From contig CATNEN010000038.1 in NCBI GenBank assembly GCA_950097015.1, positions 4,943,001 through 5,007,000 of the forward strand: a DNA stretch of 64,000 nt, in the 5' to 3' direction. The translations under genes were made by a program, and so were the position numbers. The notes beneath the pieces are model-generated. The model made no database searches, had not been told where the DNA came from, and saw only the letters and a list, made by a program, of their open reading frames with translations. Source of the DNA: Macrostomum hystrix (lineage: Eukaryota > Platyhelminthes > Macrostomidae). Below are positions 21,050-30,265 of this stretch, in pieces (position 1 is the stretch's first letter; every line of letters begins with the position of its first letter).

Positions 21050-22015
21050 TCTGTGGCCCAAATAAACGGGGTAACTAAAGATTTTATTGCATTGTATTTA
21101 ATAGGATAACTTTAATAAGATAGCTATAATAGTATATAATATGAATGTGAACAGGTTTGGTATTGCTAGCAAGTTTATCAATGCTTTCTAAATGTTGCAC
21201 AACTGTCAGTTTTAAGGAATGTTCCTTGACGTCACAGATGTCAGAAAACAGTTTCGTAACAGCTCCAGTACTCAGGGTACTGATGGCGGAACTCATCGCA
21301 TGCATGCTGGCTTGAATCGTACGGTCCAGGTCAGGATTCGACGACAGAGGGTCTTGCGGCAGGCAAGGTGATTGATGCGACTGCCTTGGTATTGTCATTG
21401 CATCCGATGGAGCTGATGACGCTTGACAAATTTGCCATTTCAGCATCGCGCTTCCGACCGTGCCGAAGGTAGCGCTCAGTGGCAGTCACGGACTTATGGC
21501 CAGTAATTGATCCAATGTCCTTGAGGGGTACACCATTTGCGTCGAGTTCAGTGACCACAGTAGCCCGGATTCTTGAAAAAGTTCGTCAATAGCCACAAGA
21601 GCCGCCTGATCCGTATCGTCCACATCGAGTATCATGGCGTCCATATCCTTTTCACGATCCATGCGATCCTTTATTTCGTATAAAGTAGAACCAGTCACAT
21701 CCCCTTGCGACATGTGAATCAACCCTAATGGGTATGGACAAGACATGCCTCTGCCAAAGGTTTTATACGATTATCACAGCTTAATCTATTCTCAGTGTGC
21801 CAGTTTTCTGTCACTTTCTTCCAACTAATCTGGACAAGAAAACTTCGCCCATAGACAGCCTTAGCGGTCATCAATCAAATTTCGAATTAGTGACCGCTGA
21901 AAGGCGTAGACTAAAACAAGCAAGCTAGCTGCATTTATTTGATTCGTTCGTTCTGATTGGTGACCGCTAACGTGATTATTTTTAGAAGCACGCTTTCGGA
22001 CATAATACAATGCCA
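21050..22015 (-). mobile_element. Internally deleted Crypton-type element (copy 2)
   Basis: This contains the two ends of a tyrosine-recombinase gene with the middle removed. The right boundary is placed near TAATACAATGCC (about 22005-22014), which resembles TATACAATGCC at the end of the intact copy at 26903-28750. The left boundary near AATGTCTGTGGCCC is less certain. Confidence 0.55.
21331..21746 (-). pseudogene. Crypton tyrosine recombinase, N- and C-terminal parts fused by deletion
   Basis: From 21746 downward the reading frame gives PLGLIHMSQGDVTGS, matching PLGLVHMSQGDVVGA at the N-terminus of the intact recombinase at 27187-28545. After the segment IDELFQESG the frame changes, and sequence matching the C-terminus follows: VTELDANGVPLKDIG, ITGHKSVTATERYLRHG, RKRDAEMANLS. 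This part keeps the histidine of the GHKS box and the candidate nucleophilic tyrosine. About 240 residues, including the first catalytic arginine, are missing, so it cannot encode an active enzyme. Confidence 0.8.
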
Positions 22016-22030
22016 AAGAATACTGGCTAT

Positions 22031-22093
22031 TTGGGCATCAATGTCTGTGACCGAGGGCGCGCAGCTCCCGAGGTCATAGACATTGATGCCCGC
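22031..22093. other. Palindromic site with about 22-bp arms
   Basis: The left arm GGGCATCAATGTCTGTGACC and right arm GGTCATAGACATTGATGCCC are inverted copies with one mismatch, separated by about 20 bp containing GCGCGCAGCT. Each arm includes the GTCTATG-type core found at Crypton ends. It lies just outside the right end of Crypton copy 2. Confidence 0.85.
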
Positions 22094-22259
22094 ATAGTCG
22101 GTCTTCTTTACATCATTGTTGCGCGCTTTAACTGTCTATGGCCGAGTAAGAGGCGCGAAAAGCGTATGCGTCAGAACAATGGTAAACTCATAGCCAGTCT
22201 CAACTTCATTGGCTGAGTTATTTATTTGGCCCGGTCAGAATAACAAACCCATGGCTAAA

Positions 22260-25200
22260 GACCTTGACTTACTTGACTTAGCGGCAGGGAGCCTCCAAGA
22301 CGGACGCAGCGAGGAGGCGGCTGATGCCGCCCATATCGCTAACCCCTGGCAGCCAGACAGCCTCCAGCGAGGCGGTGCCGCTCAGGGTGGTCCGTCGGTC
22401 GATTCCGCCGCGCGATCTTCCTCGCCATAGGCTGGGAAGAAATGAGCTCGGCCGGTATCCCGGAGGAAGTGGGCGAGCTGTGGGATGTTCTCGGGCGAGC
22501 AGGCTTCGGCGAGAGTCGGTGCCGGCCCGAGATGTTTTAGCCTGGCCCGGGTGAAGGCCGGGCAGTGGCAGATGAAATGCTCTGCATTTTCGCGTCCGGA
22601 GCAGCAGAAGGGACACGTTTCCTCAGGCACGTGGCCTTGAAGGTAGCGGTGTCTGGTGAAGCAGCCATGTCCCGAAAGAGCCATAGTGACTGCTCTTAGG
22701 TCTCTGCGGTTAAGCCTGAGTAAGGCCTTACGCAGGTTACTAGAGGGGGTTGGCACCGCAGCCCTGGACTGGCGACAGTTCGGGGTGCTGGACCACCTCC
22801 TCCGGTGCTGGGTCTCCATCCAGCAGTTGATGCTGGAGTTGACAACTGAGATGGGGATCGGGGACTCCGGGCCCGGGCCCATCAGGGAGCTGGCTGCTCC
22901 AGCCTTAGCAAGCTGGTCCGCCATCTCATTCCCTGTGAACCCGGCATGCCCAGGGATCCACAGCAGCTCCACCTTGTTAGACTGCGCCAACCCGTTTAAC
23001 TGGGTGTTGCAGTCCAAGGTGGTTCTGGAGCGAGAGGTGCAGCGGCTGAGGGCCTTGAGGGCTGCTTGACTGTCGGAGTGAAAAAAGATCCTCCGACCAG
23101 CCAGCTGCCTCTGGCGCAGCTCAGCCGCACAGAAGCTGATGGCGAGCACTTCGTTTTGGAAAACGCTAGAGCTCTTGCCACAGTATTGGGAGTGGGTCCA
23201 GAGGACCTCACCACCCGAGGCGACGCACACTCCGAATCCCGATTTACCGTTCATCAGAGAGCCGTCAGTGTAACAGTGGACTGCCGGGTCATCCCAGCAG
23301 TCCTTAACCTCGTTACGAGGGGAGATGCTGACTTTGTACCTGTGGCTCCGGAGTAAAGTGGCCGGGGCCCCGTCCGAAAGGATGGTGAGCCCTCCGCACT
23401 CGCCCAGAGTTTTCAGGCAGAGGTCAGAGTGAGGCAGAAGGGAGCGCTTCGAGAAGGCTCGCGAATTCTGGAAGGAGACACCCGCATCAAGAAGACGACG
23501 GGTGGACTTTGCTGCTTCCCCCTTGACGAAAATGTCAATGGGTGTAGCGTTGAGGAAAGCATTCATGCCTTCGAAGGGAGTGGAGGGTGGGGCGCCCAGC
23601 GTCATACGACAGGCTCTGCCCTGCACCCTATAAAGCGCCTCCAGGTTTTTCTGGATGCCCATGGCGCTGGCCCAGATGAGGCCAGCGTAAGCGACGGACG
23701 GTCTAATGATCGCCGTGTAAATCCACCAAAGGTTCTTGGGGGTTAGCCCCCAGGTGGTGCCCACGGCACGCCTGACTTGCGCCAGTATGGCCAGGGCCCT
23801 CTTGGCCTTTGTGGTGATGTGTGGGGTCCAGTTAAGCCTATGGTCTAGCACGAGACCAAGGCACCGGACCTGCTTTTCCATGGCAATATTCTTGCCATAG
23901 AGAGTCAGAGGCTTAATGGTCCAGAGTAGTTTGCTGGTAAACATAACCGCAACGGTCTTGGACTCAGAGAGTCGGAGCCCGCATTGGTCCGCCCAGCGCA
24001 CCGCCCTGTTGATAAAGCCCTGGATGAGGTCTCTGGTGGTTTCCGCCGAGGGGCCCGCGCAGATGGCGGTCACATCGTCGGCATATCCCACCTTCAGGAC
24101 TGGGTCTGGACGAGTGCTTTTCAGCAGCTCATCCATGACGAGATTCCACAGCAGTGGGGTGAGGACGCCGCCTTGGGGCCCTCCTTTTAGGACAGGTGCC
24201 GAGAGCAGCCTTCCTTCGAGGTGGGCCACCACGTGGCGATGCCGGATCATGTACATGACCCAGCGAACGAGGTGGGGGTGAGTGGCCCTGGAGACCAGGG
24301 CCTCCTCAAAAGCTTCGAAAACAACGTTATCGAAGGCCCCCTCAATGTCTAGGAAGACAGCCAGGGCAAAACCGCTGCCCAGCACTGCCTTCTCGAGAGT
24401 CTCCACGATGCAGTGGAGGGCGCTCTCCGTGGACCGGCCCGCCCGAAAGGCGTGCTGGTTTGGGGAGAGCTGGGCCCGCCCTAGCTCTACAGTAAGAAGG
24501 CGCCAAAGCACCAGTCTTTCCATGAGCTTGAGGCAGGTGGAAGTCAAACTTATCGGGCGATAGGATTTGACCGAGCGATAGTCGCCTTTGGCGGGCTTCG
24601 GGATGAAGACGACCCGGGCTTCGTGCCACAGCGCTGGTACATAGCCCAGCACGATGCAGGCCCGTAGAAGTCTGCAGAGGAGATGGAGGAAGCGGCCATT
24701 TTTGACCGCTTCATGCAAAAAGGCGGGATAAATACCATCTGGCCCAGGTGCTTTGAAAGGGTTGAATGACTTTGCCGCGCGAACGATGCGGTCATTCGTG
24801 ACGAGTGACTGAGCCAGGCCCTGACCTCCACGTGAGTGGTCGTCTGGGCCAAAGTGCGCCGGTACACTCGGGAAGAAATGCCCTAGCATAAGCTCGAGCG
24901 TTTCCTCCGGGCGCTCCGTGATCGAGCCGTCTGGCTTTTTGATCGATGAGAGCTTGGAGAAGCGCCTTTACCACGCGGGCCGTGGGCCGCGAGCCCTCAA
25001 GCCCTTCGCAGTATTGCCGCCACTTGTCCGCTTTTGCCCTTCTGACCCGGCCCTTAAACTCATGGATGGCGCGAGTATAGGCCTCTTTGTCATCAGGGTC
25101 GTGCGAGATTTTCAGCCTCCTCTGGAGAGCCTTTGCTCGGCGTCTCAGGACTCCGAGCTCGGGGTTCCACCAGGGGGCCGATTTTTTGCCTTTGTAGGCT

Positions 25201-25814
25201 TTGAGCGGGCAAGCCATTTCGTAGGCCTCTGTGATGGCGCCGCCCAGCAGGGCAGCCACTCCATCTAGGTCCTGCGTGGTTGCCATGGCCATGGAGGGGT
25301 CGGAATCCCGAAGGCCCTCATGCAGCTTTTGGCTGAACACGGGCCAGTCGGTGTTTCTGACATTACGCCTCCAGACAGGCTTTTGCTTCTTATCGGGGGT
25401 ACCGATGTTGAAGCGAATGAAACGGTGGTCCGAGAGCGAGCTTTCGGTCTCCCACACCTCCCACCCCAGCACCCTTGGGAGGATGCCGGGTGAGGCCAGG
25501 GTGACGTCAAGCACCTCAGCCCACCGCCCATTGTCGAACGTGGGCGTGTTGCCCACATTGCAGAAGTTAAGAGGCGTGCCGCTAACGAAGGCCAGGAGCT
25601 CTTCGCCGCGGTCATTGATTTTTCCCCCGCTCAGAGAAAAAGGCCAAGTGTGGGAAAACCACGTGTTTCTCTGTATTCGCTTGTGCATCGTGCGTGCTAC
25701 CCTGGATCTTATGCGCACAGCGGGAAAGGAATAGTTCCTTTTAACTGTAGCTGCATGATCTAAAAATAGAAATGACATTAACTGTAGCTGCATGATCTAA
25801 AAATAGAAATGACA
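22260..25814 (-). mobile_element. 5'-truncated non-LTR retrotransposon (LINE, I/R1-like group)
   Basis: On the minus strand the order is C-terminal part of an AP-type endonuclease, reverse transcriptase, RNase H, then a zinc-knuckle-like motif, which is typical of the I/R1 assemblage. The N-terminal half of the endonuclease and any ORF1 are missing. A 37-bp sequence is tandemly duplicated at the 5' junction (25741-25777 and 25778-25814). The 3' end is near 22260-22290, where the minus strand has a short TAAGTCAAG repeat. The element splits the Crypton-rich block. Confidence 0.85.
22382..25793 (-). pseudogene. LINE ORF2 remnant: endonuclease C-terminus, reverse transcriptase, RNase H
   Basis: Frame 1 (25793 down to about 24950) has the endonuclease C-terminal blocks INDRGEELLAFVS, NVGNTPTF, DVTLASPG and SLSDHRFIRF. 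A frameshift near 24945-24965 moves to the second frame (to 22382). There the reverse transcriptase shows [54 protein letters not shown] and the catalytic YADD. RNase H follows with [16 protein letters not shown] and [20 protein letters not shown]-x2-C/H-x4-C knuckle (CPFCC, HFICHC) lies near the C-terminus. The truncation and frameshift make it non-autonomous. Apart from the frameshift the frame is long and clean, so the insertion is not very old. Confidence 0.9.
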
Positions 25815-26716
25815 CACTCGCGCATGTCAGCAGCCCTACAAAAACTACTTCAGGACCGATCTGTAGCTTGCCTAGCTTAGAGGACGCTTAATATACCTGT
25901 TAAATTTCAAGTCTCACACCTCGGCAGGATCACCTAAAGAGCATTACGCGATATCAACTGTGCTCAACTGTACTATAGGGCGCACCTCGCTGATGCAAGC
26001 TAACATTGAAGTATGCAACTCGTACTGGCCAAAGCCGCCACCGAAAACTTAGAGAGACGAAGCGCGCAACTTCGTGTCGATAGTGCCGTTCAGAGCAGCA
26101 GCCTCGACCAGCCACTACTGAAATGTAAGTTCATAATGGGCTCCTGTATTACTTTGATTGTTTGACCAATGACCAGTACCAGTAAGAGGGAAAAGGATAT
26201 TGAACTTGCGACCAACATACGAAAATTAAGGAAAAGCAGATAGTTAAAGTAGAAAGGTTAATAGAAATTGCCTCCGTATTGCTCGGCCACAGACATGGAC
26301 AACGAAAAATTTCATTCCCACAGCAAAATGACAAATAGACCATATCGAAGAAGCGAAATTTCAGTTTCAAAACTTTTTTCACAGATACATCGTTTGTGAT
26401 AAGGGGCGAGTGTCTGGCAGTAGAGCACCCGGAGTCCCTGAGCTCGAAATTGTCTGACTAATTGTGTAGGGATCTGTGGGTTGTGAGCTCAGGGTCAAGG
26501 ATAGAATGGCCTCCTTGCCAGTGGGTCGCAAAAAATCACCAGACTGTATTATGGATTTTAGCCCTAGTATCTGTTGTCCATTATACAGTCAGTTAGCAAC
26601 AGTTGAAAGGTTACACTATCACACAGGTGCATAAAATTGTTTAGATGTCGTTTTTACACGTATTATCAACTACACATAGTTGTTATGAATATATTCATAG
26701 TATATTCATAGTATAT
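25815..26716. other. Spacer between LINE and MITE
   Basis: No gene recognised. A GGCCACAGACATGG motif at about 26285-26300, related to the Crypton end core, is the only notable signal. Short open frames are AT-rich and unlike any known protein. Confidence 0.4.
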
Positions 26717-26860
26717 ACCGGGCGTAGCCACGGGGGTTATGTCCCCCCAGCCGGCTGATCCAGGCCAAAATTTATAAGAGGCCACCACTCCCTGCCCCCG
26801 GTTGCCCTGTGAGCTTGTGACTGTGACCCCCCAGAAAGAAAACCTGGCTACGCGACTGGG
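26717..26860. mobile_element. MITE, about 145 bp, with GGGCGTAGCCA ends
   Basis: The left end CCGGGCGTAGCCACGGG and right end CCTGGCTACGCGACTGGG are imperfect inverted repeats around a non-coding interior with two C-runs. GGGCGTAGCCA-type termini are common in animal DNA transposons of several superfamilies, so no superfamily is assigned. A related copy is at 33766-33905. Confidence 0.6.
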
Positions 26861-26902
26861 TACTGTTATTAAACTATCTAACATGTGTTTTACCTTGTGC
26901 TA

Positions 26903-28750
26903 GCATTGTACACTTTTGGAGGGGTTTTTTCCCAGCCACCAATGAAGCCTGATTGTTGCACGCCTTTACTGTCTATGTCCCGAACCCCGCCAGCTCGGAT
27001 TATTTCGCCCACACTATGCGGGGTCTGAAGCCACAGTTATATTTCACCACCAATTGTAACACGAACTGGAAAACATTTAAACAGCAACGCTTTAGATACA
27101 CGATAATCTCACAGGTATAGTTACTTCGGGGTATAGTTACTTCGCACAGTTAGACACGTCGACTGACGGTGCCGTTCTTGGACATATTACGGCCGGCCGG
27201 AAACGTGCACGTGAAATTCGCAGTGGTTGAACGTTCCAGATATGGCGGACGCCAGCATCTGCAGATCCATCCCATGCCGCACCATGGCAGGTTGCTGCTG
27301 CTGCACTACAACTCGCGCACCAGATTCCACCGTCTCCGACGCTACACACCGGGACTCGGCCGTGTCCGCAGCAGGCGCTCCCATTGCACTAATCTTTGTT
27401 GACAGCTCCGCCATTTCGGCGTCCCGCTTCCTGTTGCCACGAATGTACCTCGCGGTAGCGGTATCCGACTTATGTCCGGTGACCGCACCTATGTCGTGAA
27501 GGGAAGCTCCAGACGCCTTCAGCTCGGTCGCGACAGTGACGCGTAGACACTGCCCGGTGTACTCCTTGCTCAGGTTGGCGGACTTGGATATAACGCGCAT
27601 CATATTTCCAAGTGTGTTAACCCCCACTACCTGCTTTGCGAAGTACCACGATCCGCTCAAACCGCGGACTCTGGGACGCAGGAACAGTTCGGAATTTGCC
27701 ACTCCCTCCTCGCGCTTCGACTCCTTGATCTTCCGCAAGTACAGCTCGACACACTGGTATGGGCATCCGATCAGGGAATCTGTAGTCAACTTTCTGAACC
27801 ATTCGCGACCCCGCAACCCGAAATGCACCGCAACTACATAGTACATCTCTTGCTGCAACTTCATCGGATCACTCCTATCGAAGTAGACGCGCAGCTTTTC
27901 GAGGTCCACCGTCTCCAAGGCGCAGAATCGCATCACGGAGCCACCTTCCTTGATGAACATTGCGGCCGTGGCCTTCAATTGCAGATTTGCCTTGGCGAAG
28001 TCTTTATCTTCGATAATATTGATTCCTCGGGTACGCATCAGATATCTGAACACACCTGCACGCGCGGTAATCAATGAGGCCGGGGCATAGTACCCGCCAT
28101 CTAGTTTGCGGATGAAGGCGTAGAAAATGCGCAGGGCGGTAACCATCTGTTGAACACCTGCAGTCTCCAGATTGCACGGGTAGTTCTTCATTTGCAGCAC
28201 CTCGTTAAATTTGCGCAAAGCCCAGTTCTCCTGCGTAAGAATGGACCGCGGCGTGTTGTCCAGCTGCATCGTGTCCATCTCGTCCAGCAGGGCTTGCTCG
28301 GGGTCTCGGTTGCCTAACAGATCCTCGAACTCCGTCGCGTCCAGCTGCGCCAGGTCGTCAAGCATAACTTGCATAGCGGTCTCCCGTTGGACTCGCTCGC
28401 CAACCTCGGAGTTAGACGCACCCACGACGTCACCTTGAGACATGTGCACCAGTCCTAATGGAACGCCGGTACTTGCTTCGTAAATCGGATCTCCAGTCAT
28501 CCTTGGAAACATGGTTCTAGGCAGCCCGGTAATGCCACGGCTCATCTCGCTGTCTTACAGCCTTCCCCAAACTGAGTTCTCTTGCTGCCCTAAGTCAGGC
28601 GGTCTACTTTTGGACCATAGACATTTCGGGCGTGCACCAATCGACAAAATAATCGATTGCTGCACGCCCCGCGAGACCGCTGGCTATATCCGCTCCGTGA
28701 GACTGATTGTTGCACGCACCAACTGTCTGTGGTCCAAAAGTATACAATGC
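26903..28750 (-). mobile_element. Crypton-type element with inverted ends, copy 1 (intact ORF)
   Basis: The element carries one intact tyrosine-recombinase ORF. Its outer 18 bp are inverted repeats with one mismatch: GCATTGTACACTTTTGGA at 26903 and its complement ending TATACAATGC at 28750. Inside each end lies a roughly 31-bp subterminal motif (GATTGTTGCACGCC, spacer, CTGTCTATGGTCC): one copy on the left (26951-26981), and on the right one at 28705-28735 and an inverted one at 28612-28641. Described Cryptons generally lack terminal inverted repeats. A 301-bp derivative with the same two ends lies at 29965-30265. Confidence 0.8.
27187..28545 (-). CDS. Crypton-type tyrosine recombinase, 452 aa
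   Basis: Single uninterrupted ORF. The N-terminus has a PLGLVHMSQGDVVG motif kept in the other copies. A core-binding-like helical region (about residues 105-225; ALRKFNEVLQ, RIFYAFIRKLDGG, LMRTRGINII) precedes the catalytic domain: box I arginine R245 in HFGLRGREWFRKL, box II QCLR with Gln332 where H-x-x-R is usual and Arg335, GHKS with His358, and the nucleophile candidate Tyr367 in TARYIRG. The FGLRG and TGHKS contexts match Crypton and Crypton-derived (DUF3504-type) proteins rather than bacterial integrases. It would cut and rejoin DNA through a phosphotyrosine intermediate without reverse transcriptase; none is nearby, which argues against DIRS or Ngaro elements. It starts 12 nt from the conserved subterminal block, as expected for a compact transposon. 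Confidence 0.88.
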   Translation of the reverse strand: MSRGITGLPRTMFPRMTGDPIYEASTGVPLGLVHMSQGDVVGASNSEVGERVQRETAMQVMLDDLAQLDATEFEDLLGNRDPEQALLDEMDTMQLDNTPRSILTQENWALRKFNEVLQMKNYPCNLETAGVQQMVTALRIFYAFIRKLDGGYYAPASLITARAGVFRYLMRTRGINIIEDKDFAKANLQLKATAAMFIKEGGSVMRFCALETVDLEKLRVYFDRSDPMKLQQEMYYVVAVHFGLRGREWFRKLTTDSLIGCPYQCVELYLRKIKESKREEGVANSELFLRPRVRGLSGSWYFAKQVVGVNTLGNMMRVISKSANLSKEYTGQCLRVTVATELKASGASLHDIGAVTGHKSDTATARYIRGNRKRDAEMAELSTKISAMGAPAADTAESRCVASETVESGARVVVQQQQPAMVRHGMDLQMLASAISGTFNHCEFHVHVSGRP

Positions 28751-28968
28751 CAGTGATAAACGGCTATGAGTGCTGCAATGTTTTTAACCGAGAAGACTCG
28801 AAAAAGCCATAGAACAATACTTTTAAGCGAGCCCCTCAGATTTCTTGCCATGAATTGGCTCGTTTCGCGTCCCGAGGGTTTTAGTTGTCCCTGGCTATGA
28901 TAATATGACTTTTTACCATAGAAAAATGAAGACTTAAGCTGCTTCAGAAGCAAACTGCCACGAACACC

Positions 28969-29010
28969 AGCGTGCAGTAATGCGGCAATTTCGCATTGCT
29001 GCACGCTAGC
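28969..29010. other. Palindromic Crypton-end-like site
   Basis: AGCGTGCAGTAATGCGG and CGCATTGCTGCACGCT are inverted arms of about 16 bp around a short CAATTT centre. The GCGTGCA half-sites match those in the subterminal motif of the neighbouring Crypton ends. Confidence 0.7.
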
Positions 29011-29099
29011 AGGCAATAACAAAACAGAACTTTATTTTCAAATAAGAACCACGGTTGCCGAAGAAGAAAAGGCACAAAAAATACATCCCTTGAAGCAGC

Positions 29100-29690
29100 A
29101 CAGTGGCATTAGACCGGTCGAAGTAAATCCAAAGCTTCGCAAATCGCTTCGAACGCCTTCAGCGCCAAGTTTGCACTATTGAACACATCACTTTTAATGA
29201 TATTGATACTTCGCTCGCGCATGAAAAAGCAGTACAGTCCTGCCCGCAGGCAAATCGTCGATGGAGGTTGATGGAGGAGAAGCCCCTATAAGGCTTACGA
29301 AGAGTAGCGTAGAAGAACTTCAACTTCTGAGCCAGGTCGTACTCAATGCAACGCATGATGTCCATCGATTGAAACCCATAGCGCATCAGAAAGTTCTTGA
29401 AACGATCCATTGCAGCTACTTCATGAGGCGCAGTGGATTTCACCTTGGTGTCTTCGCGTTGTAGCTTCACTAGTGCTTCCAGTTCCTCTGTCGAGTCAAC
29501 GGCCGGAAGCAGCGACAAAAATTCGTCCAGGGTTTGGTAAACCTTCGATATCGGCGTCGTCGTACATCTCTCGCTCAACCAGATCGTTTATAACTCCAAG
29601 CTCAACATGCTTGTCGATTTCAGATCGTTCGTCAGGCCGGAGATAACTCCGCCAGGGAATTGAGACAAGTGAATTTGCCTAGTAGTAGTC
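29100..29690 (-). pseudogene. Decayed Crypton recombinase fragment (copy 3)
   Basis: Minus-strand frames resemble the N-terminal half of the recombinase at 27187-28545. QIHLSQFPGGV corresponds to LVHMSQGDVV, AAMDRFKNFLMRYGF to WALRKFNEVLQMKNY, LKFFYATLRKPYRG to LRIFYAFIRKLDGG, and RERSINIIKSDVFNSANLAL to the RTRGINIIEDKDFAKANLQL region. At least two frameshifts and a stop interrupt it, and the catalytic domain is absent. It sits between the intact Crypton and its 301-bp derivative. Confidence 0.75.
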
Positions 29691-29964
29691 ATATCAGCTA
29701 CATAACAAATTATAGTTAGTTAGTCTATTTCTAAGCAGTTTCTTCTCCCATCGTCAGCGTGCAGCTTTCTTCATACACCTTAGGCGGTCGGCGTGCGGCA
29801 ATGATATAGTAATAAACGGCTATGAGTGCTGCAATGTTTTTAACGGCATGTTTTTAATGTTTAATGTTAATGTTAATGTTGTTTAATGTTAATGTTAATG
29901 TTTAATGTTTTTAACGGCAAAACGGCTATTAAAACTTTGCAGTACGAATAGCCGTTTATCACTG

Positions 29965-30265
29965 GCATTGTATACTTTTGGACCACAGACAGTTGGGGCG
30001 TGCAACAATCAGTCTCACGGAGCGGATATAGCCAGCGGTCTCGCGGGGCGTGCAGCAATCGATTATTTTGTCGATTGGTGCACGCCCGAAATGTCTATAG
30101 TCCAAAAGTAGACCGCCTGACTTAGGGCAGCAAGAGAACTCAGTTTGGGGAAGGCTGTAAGACAGCGAGACGAGCTGGCGGGGTTCGGGACATAGAAAGT
30201 AAAGGCGTGCAACAATCAGGCTTCATTGGTGGCTGGGAAAAAACCCCTCCAAAAGTGTACAATGC
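29965..30265 (+). mobile_element. 301-bp non-autonomous derivative of the Crypton element
   Basis: It has both ends of the 1848-bp element at 26903-28750 in opposite orientation: GCATTGTATACTTTTGGACC on the left and CTCCAAAAGTGTACAATGC on the right. The sequence up to GACAGCGAG (about 30168), the base before the recombinase start codon, is nearly identical to the 5' end of the intact copy. It then jumps to CGAGCTGGCGGGGTTCGGGA from beyond the stop codon, deleting exactly the ORF region, with CGAG microhomology at the join. This is the arrangement expected of a MITE-like element mobilised in trans. Confidence 0.85.

Noticed and set aside
22656-24563. Plus-strand ORFs opposite the LINE
   Set aside because: They mirror the GC-rich reverse-transcriptase coding strand and match no known protein.
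27187-28545. DIRS/Ngaro-type retroelement because of the tyrosine recombinase
   Set aside because: No reverse transcriptase or RNase H lies within the element. The only one nearby belongs to a separate LINE outside the element ends.
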